Assembly (NCBI GenBank): GCA_900696455.1
Contig: CAADGB010000167.1
Span: 1 to 54,954, forward strand
Direction of reading: 5' to 3'
DNA from: an uncultured delta proteobacterium
Lineage (GTDB): Bacteria; Myxococcota_A; Polyangia; Haliangiales; Haliangiaceae
Length of the DNA stretch: 54,954 bases
The first letter of the stretch is position 1. Each line of letters begins with the position of its first letter. Both the position numbers and the translations under genes were made by a program. The notes under the pieces were generated by a model that was given only the letters and a program-made list of their open reading frames with translations, was not told where the DNA came from and searched no databases. Of this stretch, positions 27,886-35,996 are shown in pieces.

Positions 27886-29753
27886 CACCGCACCGCCCGC
27901 GTGGGCGGGGTCGTGCGTTTCGAGCGGATCGTGCCGGGCAGGACCTCGACCGGCACCGGCGGCGTCAGCTCGACGTGATGGCCGCGGGTGGTGATGCGCA
28001 CCGGGAAGTGGCCGCGGTAGCTGACCACCCGCCGGTACCAGGTCGCCGCCTCGCCGTGGCGGACGTGGGCGCGGTGCGCGAGGAGGAAGCCGGCCAGGCG
28101 CAGGGCCGCCAGCGGCAGGAGGCGGTGGCAGCCGTGGCTCCGGCCGTCGGCCAGCGAGCCCACCCGCGACGAACCGTGGGCGCGCACCCCGTCGTCGACG
28201 AAGCGCAGCCCGCCCTTGCCGGCGACCACCTGGTGGTGGATCAGCATCACCAGGCCGTAGGCCGAGCGGTAGCTGGGGCCCATCGACTCGCGGGCCAGCT
28301 CGTGGCGGCCGTCGCGGTAGCGGACCAGCTCGCGATCGGGCGTGGTGTCGGGCGGGAGCCAGGTCGGCGCGAGGTAGAGGTCGCGCCACACCACCGGCCC
28401 CGCCGGCGACTCCTTCCACTTCTGCACGACCTCGCCGCTGCCGAGCTTCTCGTCGTTCCAGCCGCCGATCGTGGTCGGCCAGCGCACCAGCGCGACGCGG
28501 CCCCCGGGGTGGACCGCGAACAAGGTCAGCGCCGGCCGCCGGTCGACCGGCCGCGTCCGCGGGCGCTCGTCGTACCAGACGTCGCCGCGATCGATCTCGA
28601 CCTCGAGCACCATGTGCCGGGCGTGGTAGGCGGGCAGGGGGGGCAGCTCGACGGCGACCCGCGGCGGGATGGCGCCGGCGAGGAAGCGGCGCGTGGCGTC
28701 GGGCCCGGTCCAGCCCAGGGCGGCGGCGGCGGCGGCGGTGGCGCGGCCGATCAGATCGGGCGCGGCCTCGGGCAGCGGCGCGTGGCCGCGGGCCTGGCCG
28801 AGGTGGGCCGGGTCGAGGGCGCGGCCGAGGACCGGCGCGGGCCCGGCGCCGGCGCTGCCGTCCTCGATGAGGCCGGTGGCCGCGACCACGCGCTCGCGCA
28901 GCGCCCGCAGGGCGGTCCGGAAGTCGAGCTCGTCGGCGGCGACCGCCAGCGTGGCGCGGGTGTCGGCGTCGAGCCGCTCGCTCGGGACCAGGGCGTGCTG
29001 GCGCTGGTAGGCGGCCAGCGCCTCGGCGGTGCGCCAGGTGAAGCGGCCGTCGACGTGGCGCGCCGCCAGCAGGCCCTCGCACGCCAGGTGGGCCTGGGCG
29101 GCGCCGACCGCGGCCAGGTACGCGAGGCCGTCGCGCAGGCGCGCCACCTGCCGCCGGTGGTGCGCGCTGGTGGCTGCCAGGGCGTCGAGGTCGGCCAGCG
29201 CGCGCCGCTTCATCTGGGACGCCAGGTCGCGGTCGAGGGCCAGGGTCGCCCGCTTGCGCGCGGTCGCCTCGGCGGTGGTCTCCTCGCGGGGGATCGTGGC
29301 GAGCGTGGCGAGGGCGCCGCCGTCGACGGCGGCGTGGCAGCGGTGGCGCGCGGTGTCGGCCAGGCGCGCGCCGATCACCTCGAGCGTCGGCACCACGCCG
29401 TAGATCTCGAGGAAGCGGTCGGCGGCGGCCAGGCCCTCGCCAGGCGCGTCGGAGAGCCGGCCGGCGGCGAGCGCGAGGTAGGTGTCGCGATAGGCGGGGG
29501 CGGCCTCGCCCGGCGCGGCGGCCAGAGCCGCCGGCGTCCACGTCGGCGACAGGTCGAGGAAGGTGTGGCGCGCGTGATCGGTCGCGACGTCGGCGCAGCG
29601 CGTGCCGGCCGGCGCGCCGTCGCGGTAGAGCGGGACCCAGGCGGCGCAGGCCGGCGGGGCGACGTCGGCGCGCGCCGGCGCGCCGGCGACCGCCGCCACG
29701 CCGGCGGCCGCGAGGGCGACCATGACCGTGACCGGCGGGGACGTGAGCCGCAT
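27885..29753 (-). CDS. Periplasmic L,D-transpeptidase with peptidoglycan-binding segment
   Basis: A 622-residue exported protein. The first ~29 residues are a Sec signal peptide (hydrophobic core then APARA-D). A peptidoglycan-binding-like segment ([21 protein letters not shown]) lies around 240-265, and a YkuD-type catalytic domain occupies ~440-580. Its [20 protein letters not shown] stretch contains the conserved His...SHGCxR motif, with Cys542 the predicted acyl-enzyme nucleophile. Such enzymes form 3-3 peptidoglycan cross-links or attach proteins to the wall, often under stress. The protein is longer than usual because of an extended N-terminal helical region. Start ATG 29753 gives the signal peptide and lies 14 nt after the -12 C of a sigma-54 promoter. 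Followed by the patatin gene in a one-base overlap. Confidence 0.88.
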   Translation of the reverse strand: MRLTSPPVTVMVALAAAGVAAVAGAPARADVAPPACAAWVPLYRDGAPAGTRCADVATDHARHTFLDLSPTWTPAALAAAPGEAAPAYRDTYLALAAGRLSDAPGEGLAAADRFLEIYGVVPTLEVIGARLADTARHRCHAAVDGGALATLATIPREETTAEATARKRATLALDRDLASQMKRRALADLDALAATSAHHRRQVARLRDGLAYLAAVGAAQAHLACEGLLAARHVDGRFTWRTAEALAAYQRQHALVPSERLDADTRATLAVAADELDFRTALRALRERVVAATGLIEDGSAGAGPAPVLGRALDPAHLGQARGHAPLPEAAPDLIGRATAAAAAALGWTGPDATRRFLAGAIPPRVAVELPPLPAYHARHMVLEVEIDRGDVWYDERPRTRPVDRRPALTLFAVHPGGRVALVRWPTTIGGWNDEKLGSGEVVQKWKESPAGPVVWRDLYLAPTWLPPDTTPDRELVRYRDGRHELARESMGPSYRSAYGLVMLIHHQVVAGKGGLRFVDDGVRAHGSSRVGSLADGRSHGCHRLLPLAALRLAGFLLAHRAHVRHGEAATWYRRVVSYRGHFPVRITTRGHHVELTPPVPVEVLPGTIRSKRTTPPTRAVR

Positions 29754-29765
29754 GACCTCACGCGG

Positions 29766-29781
29766 TGCAAGGGACTTGCCG
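29766..29781 (-). promoter_or_regulatory. Sigma-54 promoter, L,D-transpeptidase operon
   Basis: Minus-strand CGGCAAGTCCCTTGCA: GG-N10-GC with a consensus TTGCA -12 box. The ATG at 29753 is 14 nt after the -12 C (near-leaderless). Divergent from the acsA-pdh promoter; the activator sites between them can serve both. Confidence 0.75.
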
Positions 29782-29838
29782 GCGCGCGGATCGCGCCGGA
29801 TCGCGAGGCGGGGGCCGCTCGTGGTCGCACGTCCCCCG

Positions 29839-29883
29839 CGGCAAGGCGTGCGCGGCCCGGCGCGCCCGGCGCACGGGCTGCGC
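29839..29883. promoter_or_regulatory. Putative enhancer-binding-protein site pair, shared
   Basis: CGGCAAGGCGTGCGC (29839-29853, one mismatch) and GCGCACGGGCTGCGC (29869-29883, perfect) are CGCA-N5-TGCG dyads exactly 30 bp apart. They lie 78 and 48 bp upstream of the + strand -24 box and 66 and 96 bp upstream of the minus-strand one. Confidence 0.65.
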
Positions 29884-29922
29884 GCCTGGCCGCCGTGGGC
29901 CGTCATGGATCCGCGGCCGCGC

Positions 29923-29938
29923 TGGCCGGCGGATTGCT
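29923..29938 (+). promoter_or_regulatory. Sigma-54 promoter, acsA-pdh-acp operon
   Basis: TGGCCGGCGGATTGCT: GG-N10-GC, TTGCT at -12. The ATG at 29952 is 15 nt after the -12 C, so the leader is only 2-3 nt. Confidence 0.72.
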
Positions 29939-29951
29939 CCTGAGCGGGGCG

Positions 29952-31721
29952 ATGGACGCGATCCCCAAGCGCCGCCGGCCCGGCCAGCCCGAGCCCAACA
30001 TGCCCGATCTGGCGGCCGCCCGGCGGAGCTTCACGTGGGACGAGGCGCGGCGCTGGCTCGACGGCCTGCCCGGCGGCGGCGGCCTCAACATCGCCCACGA
30101 GGCGGTCGATCGTCACGCCCACGGCCCGCGCGCCGGGCACGTCGCGATCCGGTGGCTCGCCCGCGGCGGCGCGATCGAGGACGTCACCTACGCCGAGCTG
30201 GCCGAGCGCACCAGCCGCTTCGCCGGCGCCCTGGCCGCCCTCGGCGTCGGCCGGGGCGACGTCGTCTTCGGCCTCGCCCACCGCACGCCAGCGCTCCACG
30301 TCGCCGCCCTCGGCACGCTCAAGCACCGCGCGGTGTTCGCGCCGCTGTTCTCGGCGTTCGGCCCCGAGCCGATCGCCGCCCGCATGACGATCGGCCGCGG
30401 CCGGGTGCTGGTCACCACCGCCTCGCTCTACGAGAAGAAGGTCGCGCCCGTCCGCGAGCGCCTGACCACGCTCGAGCACGTGCTCGTCATCGACGACGGC
30501 CGCTGGCCGGCGGTGGCCGGCGCCCCCGGCGTCCACCGCCTCGACGACCTGCTGGCGGCGGCGCCGCCGACCTACGGCATCGGCCCCACCGATCCCGAGG
30601 ACCTGGCGCTGCTCCACTTCACCAGCGGCACCACCGGCAAGCCCAAGGGGGCGATGCACGTCCACGCCGCGGTGATCGCGCACCACGCCACCGGCCGCCT
30701 CGCCCTCGATCTCCACGCCGACGACGTCTTCTGGTGCACCGCCGATCCGGGCTGGGTCACCGGCACCTCCTACGGGATCATCTCGCCGCTCACCTGCGGC
30801 GTCACCGTCGTGGTCGACGAGGCCGAGTTCGCCGCCGATCGCTGGTACCGGATCCTGGCCGAGCAGCGGGTGACGGTCTGGTACACGGCGCCGACCGCGA
30901 TCCGCATGCTGATGAAGGCGGGGGCCGGGATGGCGGCCGGCGCCGACCTCTCCGCCCTGCGCTTCACGGCGTCGGTCGGCGAGCCGCTCAACCCCGAGGG
31001 CGTGCGGTGGGGGCAGGAGGTCTTCGGCCTGCCGTTCCACGACAACTGGTGGCAGTCGGAGACCGGCGGGATCATGATCGGCAACGTCGCCGCCCTCGAC
31101 GTCCGGCCGGGCTCGATGGGGCAGCCGCTGCCCGGGGTCGAGGCCGGGATCGTCCGGGTGGCGGACGACGGCACGGTCACCGAGATCACCGAGCCCGGAG
31201 TCGACGGCGAGCTGGCGCTGCGGCCGGGCTGGCCGTCGATGTTCCGCGGCTACCTGGGCGAGGAGGCGCGCTACCGGGCGTGCTTCGCCGGCGGCTGGTA
31301 CCGGACCGGCGACCTCGCCCGCCGCGACGCCGACGGCTACTACTGGTTCGTGGGCCGCGCCGACGACGTGATCAAGTCGAGCGGCCACCTCATCGGGCCG
31401 TTCGAGGTCGAGAGCGCCCTGCTCGAGCACCCGGCGGTGGCCGAGGCCGCGGTGATCGGCCTGCCGCACCCGGTGGCGGGCGAGGTGGTCAAGGCCTACG
31501 TCGCCCTCCGCCCTGGCCACGAGCCGACCGAGGCCCTGCGCAGCGAGCTCCTGGGCTTCGCCCGCAAACGCCTGGGGCCGGCGGTGGCGCCGCGCGAGAT
31601 CGAGCTGGTCCGCGAGCTGCCGCGCACGCGCTCGGGCAAGCTCATGCGCCGCCTGCTCAAGGCCCGGGCCCTGGGGCTGCCGGAGGGCGACACCTCGACC
31701 CTCGAGGGAGGCGGGGCGTGA
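29952..31721 (+). CDS. acsA: Acetate-CoA ligase (AMP-forming), AcsA type
   Basis: A 589-residue adenylate-forming enzyme making acetyl-CoA from acetate, ATP and CoA. The P-loop-like motif [13 protein letters not shown] and the acyl-pocket motif WWQSETGG (Trp pair typical of acetyl-CoA synthetases) are present. So are [30 protein letters not shown] (hinge and CoA motifs; read as YRTGD and [11 protein letters not shown]) and the C-terminal catalytic Lys563 in [10 protein letters not shown], the usual target of regulatory acetylation. Length fits the shorter AcsA branch (about 570) rather than Acs (about 650). First gene of an operon with pyruvate dehydrogenase subunits, joined by a GTGA overlap, so acetate and pyruvate activation are co-expressed. 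Start chosen at ATG 29952 just after the sigma-54 promoter. Confidence 0.9.
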   Translation: MDAIPKRRRPGQPEPNMPDLAAARRSFTWDEARRWLDGLPGGGGLNIAHEAVDRHAHGPRAGHVAIRWLARGGAIEDVTYAELAERTSRFAGALAALGVGRGDVVFGLAHRTPALHVAALGTLKHRAVFAPLFSAFGPEPIAARMTIGRGRVLVTTASLYEKKVAPVRERLTTLEHVLVIDDGRWPAVAGAPGVHRLDDLLAAAPPTYGIGPTDPEDLALLHFTSGTTGKPKGAMHVHAAVIAHHATGRLALDLHADDVFWCTADPGWVTGTSYGIISPLTCGVTVVVDEAEFAADRWYRILAEQRVTVWYTAPTAIRMLMKAGAGMAAGADLSALRFTASVGEPLNPEGVRWGQEVFGLPFHDNWWQSETGGIMIGNVAALDVRPGSMGQPLPGVEAGIVRVADDGTVTEITEPGVDGELALRPGWPSMFRGYLGEEARYRACFAGGWYRTGDLARRDADGYYWFVGRADDVIKSSGHLIGPFEVESALLEHPAVAEAAVIGLPHPVAGEVVKAYVALRPGHEPTEALRSELLGFARKRLGPAVAPREIELVRELPRTRSGKLMRRLLKARALGLPEGDTSTLEGGGA

Positions 31722-32710
31722 GCCCGGCGGCGACCGCGGCCGACGCCGCCGCGCGCGCCCACGCCCGCCAGGTGCTGGCGCACCTGGTGCTGGTGCGGCG
31801 CTTCGAGGAGCGGTGCGCGATCGAGTACCAGGCCACCCGCATCCGCGGCTTCCTCCACCTCTACATCGGCGAGGAGGCGGTGGCGGTCGGCTGCCTGGCG
31901 CCGCTGGAGGGGCGCGACAACGTCATCGCCACCTACCGCGAGCACGGCCACGCCCTGGTGCGCGGCCTGTCGCCGGCGTCGGTCATGGCCGAGATGTTCG
32001 GCAAGGCCAGCGGCTGCAGCGGCGGGCGCGGCGGCTCGATGCACCTGTTCTCGGCCCAGCACCGCTTCTACGGCGGCCAGGCCATCGTCGGCGGTGGGTT
32101 GCCGGTGGCGGTCGGCCTGGCGCTCGCCGACCGCATGCGCGACACCGGCGCGGTGACCATGGCCTTCTTCGGCGAGGGCGCGGTGGTCGAGGGCGAGTTC
32201 CACGAGGCCCTCAACCTGGCGGCCCTGTGGGAGCTGCCGGTGGTGTTCGTGTGCGAGAACAACGGCTACGCCATGGGCACGGCGCTCGGCCGCGCCCACG
32301 CCCAGCCCGACGTGTGGCGGCGGGCCGCCGGCTACGGCGTGGAGACCGAGGTCGTCGACGGCATGGACGTGATCGCGGTCGAGGCCGCGGCGCGGCGGAT
32401 CGTCGAGCGGGTGCGCGCCGAGCGCCGCCCGTACCTGCTCGAGGCCCGCACCTACCGCTTCCGCGCCCACTCGATGTTCGACCCGGAGCTGTACCGCGAC
32501 AAGGCCGAGGTCGCGGCCTGGCGCGAGCGCTGCCCCATCGCGACCTACGTCGCGCGCATGACCGCCGCCGGCACCCTCACCGCCGACGACGTGGCGGCGA
32601 TCGAGGCGGCGGTGGCGGCGCGGGTCGACGAGGCGGTGGCGTTCGCGGAGGCGGCGCCGTGGGAGCCGGTCGCCGCCCTCACCCGCCACGTCACCGCGGA
32701 GGCGCCATGA
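31718..32710 (+). CDS. pdhA: Pyruvate dehydrogenase E1 component, alpha subunit
   Basis: A 330-residue thiamine-diphosphate-dependent E1-alpha, half of the alpha2beta2 decarboxylase that loads acetyl groups onto lipoyl-E2. Visible motifs are [32 protein letters not shown], and the ThDP/Mg signature [20 protein letters not shown]...NNGYAMGT (a GEG variant of GDG, ending NN). [14 protein letters not shown] carries the phosphorylation-loop-like RxHSxxD/E. Pyruvate is the most likely substrate (PdhA type) but acetoin (AcoA) cannot be excluded. GTG start overlaps the acsA stop; the E1-beta ATG overlaps its own stop. Confidence 0.9.
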   Translation: MSPAATAADAAARAHARQVLAHLVLVRRFEERCAIEYQATRIRGFLHLYIGEEAVAVGCLAPLEGRDNVIATYREHGHALVRGLSPASVMAEMFGKASGCSGGRGGSMHLFSAQHRFYGGQAIVGGGLPVAVGLALADRMRDTGAVTMAFFGEGAVVEGEFHEALNLAALWELPVVFVCENNGYAMGTALGRAHAQPDVWRRAAGYGVETEVVDGMDVIAVEAAARRIVERVRAERRPYLLEARTYRFRAHSMFDPELYRDKAEVAAWRERCPIATYVARMTAAGTLTADDVAAIEAAVAARVDEAVAFAEAAPWEPVAALTRHVTAEAP

Positions 32711-33714
32711 GCGCCGCGAGCGCCACGAGCGCCACGACCACCACCTACCGCGAGGCCGCGCGCCAGGCCCTGCGCGCCGCCCTGGCCGCCGATCCGCGGG
32801 TCTTCCTGATGGGCGAGGACGTCGGCGCCTACGGCGGCACCTACGCGGTCAGCCGCGGCCTGCTCGACGAGTTCGGCCCCGCGCGCGTGCGCGACACCCC
32901 GCTGTCGGAGTCGGGCTTCGTCGGCGCCGGCGTGGGCGCGGCGATGAACGGGATGCGGCCGATCGTCGAGATCATGACCGTCAACTTCGCGCTGCTCGCC
33001 CTCGATCAGCTCGTCAACGGCGCCGCGCTGATGCGCCACATGTCGGGCGGGCAGTTCCACGTCCCCCTGGTGGTGCGGATGGCGACCGGCGCCGGCCGTC
33101 AGCTCGCCGCCCAGCACTCCCACAGCCTCGAGGGCTGGTTCGCCCACGTCCCCGGCCTGCGGGTGGCGGCGCCGGCGACCGTCGAGGACGCGCGGTGGAT
33201 GCTGGCGACGGCGCTCGCCGACCCCGATCCCGTGATCCTGTTCGAGCACGTCGGCCTGTACGGCCTCGAGGGCGAGCTGCCCGAGCCCGGGGCGCCGGTC
33301 GACCTGACGCGGGCCGCGGTCCGCCGCCCGGGGACCGACGTCAGCCTGGTCACCTACGGCGGCTCGCTGCCCAAGGCCCTCCGGGCCGCGGCTCACCTCG
33401 CCGAGACCGGCGTCGACGCCGAGGTCGTCGATCTGCGGGTCCTGCGCCCGCTCGATCTCGACACCGTCGTGGCGTCGGTGACCCGCACCCACCGCCTGGT
33501 GGTGATCGACGAGATGTGGCGGACCGGCAGCCTGGCCGGCGAGGTGGCGGCGGCGGTGGCCGAGCGCGCCTTCTACCAGCTCGACGCGCCGATCGCGCGG
33601 GTGTGCTCGGTCGAGGTCCCGATCCCGTACCCGAAGCACCTCGAGGACGCGGCGCTGCCGACGGTCGACGCCATCGTCGCCGCCGCGCGCGCGACCCTGG
33701 AGGGCGGGCCATGA
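32707..33714 (+). CDS. pdhB: Pyruvate dehydrogenase E1 component, beta subunit
   Basis: A 335-residue E1-beta partner. [17 protein letters not shown] is the N-terminal motif contacting ThDP, and [28 protein letters not shown] (start DTPLSESG) and [15 protein letters not shown] are characteristic. The C-terminal transketolase-like domain contains [11 protein letters not shown] and [16 protein letters not shown]. Length is normal. It is embedded between E1-alpha and E2 with ATGA overlaps on both sides, giving stoichiometric synthesis of the complex. Confidence 0.92.
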   Translation: MSAASATSATTTTYREAARQALRAALAADPRVFLMGEDVGAYGGTYAVSRGLLDEFGPARVRDTPLSESGFVGAGVGAAMNGMRPIVEIMTVNFALLALDQLVNGAALMRHMSGGQFHVPLVVRMATGAGRQLAAQHSHSLEGWFAHVPGLRVAAPATVEDARWMLATALADPDPVILFEHVGLYGLEGELPEPGAPVDLTRAAVRRPGTDVSLVTYGGSLPKALRAAAHLAETGVDAEVVDLRVLRPLDLDTVVASVTRTHRLVVIDEMWRTGSLAGEVAAAVAERAFYQLDAPIARVCSVEVPIPYPKHLEDAALPTVDAIVAAARATLEGGP

Positions 33715-35054
33715 CCGACATCGCGATGCCGTCCCTGGGCGCCGACATGGACGTCGGCCGGCTCGTCGAGTGGCGGGTCAAGCCCGGCGACACGGTCCAT
33801 CGCGGCGACGTCCTCGCCCTGGTCGAGACCGAGAAGGCGACCATGGAGCTCGAGTCGTGGCACGACGGCGTCGTCGCCGCGCTCGTCATCGAGCCCGGGA
33901 CCAAGGTGCCGGTCGGCACCGTGATCCTGCGGCTGGCGAGCGGGGAGGGCGCGACCCCGCCTCCGACCCCGCCTCCGACCCCGCCTCCGTCCCCGACTCC
34001 GCCTCCGGCTCTGCCCCCGGCTCCGCGTCCGTCCCCGTCCCCGTCTCCGACGCCGCCTCCGTCCCCGCCTCCGTCCCCGCCTCCGTCCCCGCCTCCGTTC
34101 CCGCCTCCGTTCCCGCCTCCGGCTCCGCCCCCGGCTCCGCCCGCGGGCCTCGCGCCCCGCGTCCTCGCCTCTCCGGCCGCCCGCCACCTCGCCCACGCCC
34201 ACGACCTCGATCTCCGCCGCCTCACCGGCTCCGGGCGCCACGGCGTGATCCTCCTGCGCGACGTCGAGCGCGCGCGGACCGCCGCGGCGGCGGCGCCGCC
34301 GCCGTCGTCGCACCCACCCGCGCCCGCACCGGCCCCCGCCCCCGCCGCCGCCGCCGCATCCGCGCCGCGCCCGTCGCGCCCCGAGCCGCCGCCGGTGACC
34401 CCGCTCCGCGACGCCATCGCCGCCGCGATGACGCGCTCCAAGCGCGAGATCCCGCACTACTACCTGTCGCGGCTGGTCAGCATGCGCCGGGCCCTCGACG
34501 CGCTGGCCCGCACCAACGCCGCCCTGCCGGTGGGCGAGCGCATCCTCCCGGCGGCGCTCTACCTGCGCGCGGTCGCCCGCGCCCTGTGGGACGTGCCCGA
34601 GCTCAACGGCACCTGGGTCGACGGCTTCCGCTCCAGCGAGGCCGTCCACCTCGGCTTCGCCGTGGCGCTGCGCGGTGGCGGCGTGCTGGCGCCGGCGATC
34701 CACGACGCCGATCAGAAGTCGGTCGCCGAGCTGATGGCCGACCTCCGCGACCTGGTGCGGCGCGCCCGCGGCGGCGGCCTGCGTACCCGCGAGCTGGCCG
34801 ATCCGACGATCACGATCACGAGCGTCGGCGATCGCGGCGCCGACGCGGTGTGGGGCGTGATCAACCCGCCCCAGGTGGCGATCGTCGGCGTCGGTGCGAT
34901 CGTCGAGCGGCCGTGGGTCGAGGCCGGCGCGGTCGTCGTCCACCCCACGGTCACCCTCACCCTGTCCGCCGACCACCGCGTGAGCGACGGCCACCGCGGC
35001 GGCGTCTTCCTGGCTGCCGTCGACCACTACCTGCAGGAGCCCGAGCTGCCATGA
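33711..35054 (+). CDS. pdhC: Dihydrolipoamide acetyltransferase (E2) with long Pro-rich linker
   Basis: A 447-residue E2 core of the pyruvate dehydrogenase complex. Lipoyl domain at 1-77 with lipoylated Lys42 in ETEKATME; an exceptionally Pro-rich linker (~82-147) encoded by simple repeats; peripheral subunit-binding domain (~150-188, [16 protein letters not shown]); a second Ala/Pro linker; and the catalytic domain (~225-447). In the last, [10 protein letters not shown] supplies the active-site His and Asp of the HxxxDG motif. One lipoyl domain only. The complex also needs E3 (lipoamide dehydrogenase), which is not encoded here and must come from elsewhere. ATGA overlaps with E1-beta and with the acyl carrier protein. 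Confidence 0.92.
   Translation: MTDIAMPSLGADMDVGRLVEWRVKPGDTVHRGDVLALVETEKATMELESWHDGVVAALVIEPGTKVPVGTVILRLASGEGATPPPTPPPTPPPSPTPPPALPPAPRPSPSPSPTPPPSPPPSPPPSPPPFPPPFPPPAPPPAPPAGLAPRVLASPAARHLAHAHDLDLRRLTGSGRHGVILLRDVERARTAAAAAPPPSSHPPAPAPAPAPAAAAASAPRPSRPEPPPVTPLRDAIAAAMTRSKREIPHYYLSRLVSMRRALDALARTNAALPVGERILPAALYLRAVARALWDVPELNGTWVDGFRSSEAVHLGFAVALRGGGVLAPAIHDADQKSVAELMADLRDLVRRARGGGLRTRELADPTITITSVGDRGADAVWGVINPPQVAIVGVGAIVERPWVEAGAVVVHPTVTLTLSADHRVSDGHRGGVFLAAVDHYLQEPELP
33953..34146 (+). repeat. In-frame CCTCCG-type simple repeat encoding the E2 linker
   Basis: About 190 bp of 6/12-bp units (CCGCCTCCG followed by ACC, TCC, GGC or TTC variants) encoding Pro-rich PPPTPPPSP-like sequence. 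The period is a multiple of three, so slippage would change linker length without frameshift. The composition parallels the non-coding hexamer array at 19926-20030. Confidence 0.85.
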
Positions 35055-35296
35055 GCCACGACGTCCTCCCCGAGATCTACGCGGCCCTGCGGCAGGTCGC
35101 GCCCGAGATCGATCCGGCCGCCATCGATCCGGGCGCGGTCCTGGTCGAGTCCCTGGACCTCGACTCGATGGACTTCGTCAACTTCCTGGAGGCGCTGAGC
35201 GACCGGGTCGGCGTCGACATCCCGGAGGCCGACTACCCCAAGGTCCAGACCCTCGACCAGATCGTCCGCTACGTCACCGCCGCTCCCGGGCGCTGA
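35051..35296 (+). CDS. Acyl carrier protein in pyruvate dehydrogenase operon
   Basis: An 81-residue acidic ACP-like protein. The phosphopantetheine attachment site is Ser in LDLDSMDFVNFLEAL (DSM rather than DSL). The helical pattern and following VGVDIPEADYPKVQTLDQIVRYV (start VGVDIPE) are typical of ACPs. It is not the housekeeping AcpP, which lies in fatty-acid operons; here it is the last gene of an acetate-CoA ligase/PDH operon, with an ATGA overlap. What is loaded on it is unknown; it may couple acetyl or acyl groups from this pathway to a thioester acceptor. No acyltransferase, ketosynthase or phosphopantetheinyl transferase is adjacent. Confidence 0.88.
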   Translation: MSHDVLPEIYAALRQVAPEIDPAAIDPGAVLVESLDLDSMDFVNFLEALSDRVGVDIPEADYPKVQTLDQIVRYVTAAPGR

Positions 35297-35305
35297 CCCG
35301 CGCAG

Positions 35306-35358
35306 GCTCGCGGCGGCAGGCTCGCGGCGGCGGCGCTCGCGGCGGCGACGCTCGCGGC
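35306..35358 (+). repeat. Four spaced GCTCGCGGC repeats before CBS gene
   Basis: GCTCGCGGC occurs at 35306, 35320, 35335 and 35350 (14-15 bp period); the last overlaps the -24 element of the following sigma-54 promoter. It may be a simple repeat or a set of phased protein-binding sites. Confidence 0.6.
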
Positions 35359-35370
35359 ACGTGGCTTGCT
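35355..35370 (+). promoter_or_regulatory. Sigma-54 promoter, CBS-domain gene
   Basis: CGGCACGTGGCTTGCT is among the best -24/-12 matches here (GGCACG and TTGCT, GG-N10-GC). It lies 28 nt before the ATG, giving a ~17-nt leader that holds a GGGAGG ribosome-binding site. No CGCA-N5-TGCG dyad found nearby. Confidence 0.78.
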
Positions 35371-35397
35371 TGCGTGGGCCGACCAGGGAGGACCGCC

Positions 35398-35856
35398 ATG
35401 AAGATCTCGAAGCTGATGCATACCGACGTCATCACCTGCCGCGCCGTCGACGACCTCGATCGCGCCGCCCAGCTCATGTGGGAGCACGACATCGGGGCGC
35501 TGCCGGTCGTCGACGAGGAGGGGCACGTCGCCGGGATGATCACCGACCGTGACATCTGCATGGCCGCGTTCACCCAGGGCGTGCCGCTGCGCGCGATCCC
35601 GGTGAGCGTGGCGATGTCGCGCCGCGTCTACACCTGCTCGCCCGACGACACGGTGGCCGAGGCCGAGCGCGCGATGGCCGCCCACCAGGTGCGTCGCATG
35701 CCGGTGATCGACGCCGCCAACCACCCGGTCGGGATCATCTCGGTCAACGATCTCGCCCGCGCCTCGCAGCAGAAGAACGGGGTCCCCGTCGGCGAGGTGG
35801 CGTCGACCCTGGCCGCCATCTGTGTGCCGCGGCCGCTCATCACAGGCCAGGCCTGA
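35398..35856 (+). CDS. CBS-pair domain protein
   Basis: A 152-residue protein consisting of two CBS motifs (residues ~5-60 and ~70-125): KLMHTDVITCRAVDD...IGALPVVDEEGHVAGMITDRDI, and MSRRVYTCSPDDTVAEAE...VRRMPVIDAANHPVGIISVNDLA (both shown in part). Tandem CBS motifs form a Bateman module that binds adenine nucleotides and senses energy state. There is no attached effector domain, so it probably regulates a partner protein. Start ATG 35398 is set by GGGAGG with a 6-nt spacer. Own sigma-54 promoter; flanked by the PDH operon and the PEP synthase operon. A second CBS protein with the same promoter type is at 45982. Confidence 0.9.
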   Translation: MKISKLMHTDVITCRAVDDLDRAAQLMWEHDIGALPVVDEEGHVAGMITDRDICMAAFTQGVPLRAIPVSVAMSRRVYTCSPDDTVAEAERAMAAHQVRRMPVIDAANHPVGIISVNDLARASQQKNGVPVGEVASTLAAICVPRPLITGQA

Positions 35857-35869
35857 CGGCGCGTCGCGC

Positions 35870-35913
35870 GCGCAGCGCTTGCGCTCGGGCGGGAGGCCGC
35901 GCACGGCCTGCGC
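35870..35913 (+). promoter_or_regulatory. Putative enhancer-binding-protein site pair (ppsA)
   Basis: GCGCAGCGCTTGCGC (35870-35884) and GCGCACGGCCTGCGC (35899-35913) are two perfect CGCA-N5-TGCG dyads, 29 bp apart, centred 89 and 60 bp upstream of the -24 GG. Confidence 0.7.
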
Positions 35914-35964
35914 GCTGCGTGCGCGGTCCGCGCGCCAGCGGGCCGCCGCGGGCGGACGAGGGTG

Positions 35965-35980
35965 TGGCGCACGGGATGCA
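35965..35980 (+). promoter_or_regulatory. Sigma-54 promoter, ppsA-ftsH operon
   Basis: TGGCGCACGGGATGCA: GG-N10-GC with TGCA at -12. The ATG at 35997 is 18 nt after the -12 C, so the leader is about 6 nt and there is no Shine-Dalgarno. Confidence 0.72.
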
Positions 35981-35996
35981 CTGACCCGGGCACGAC

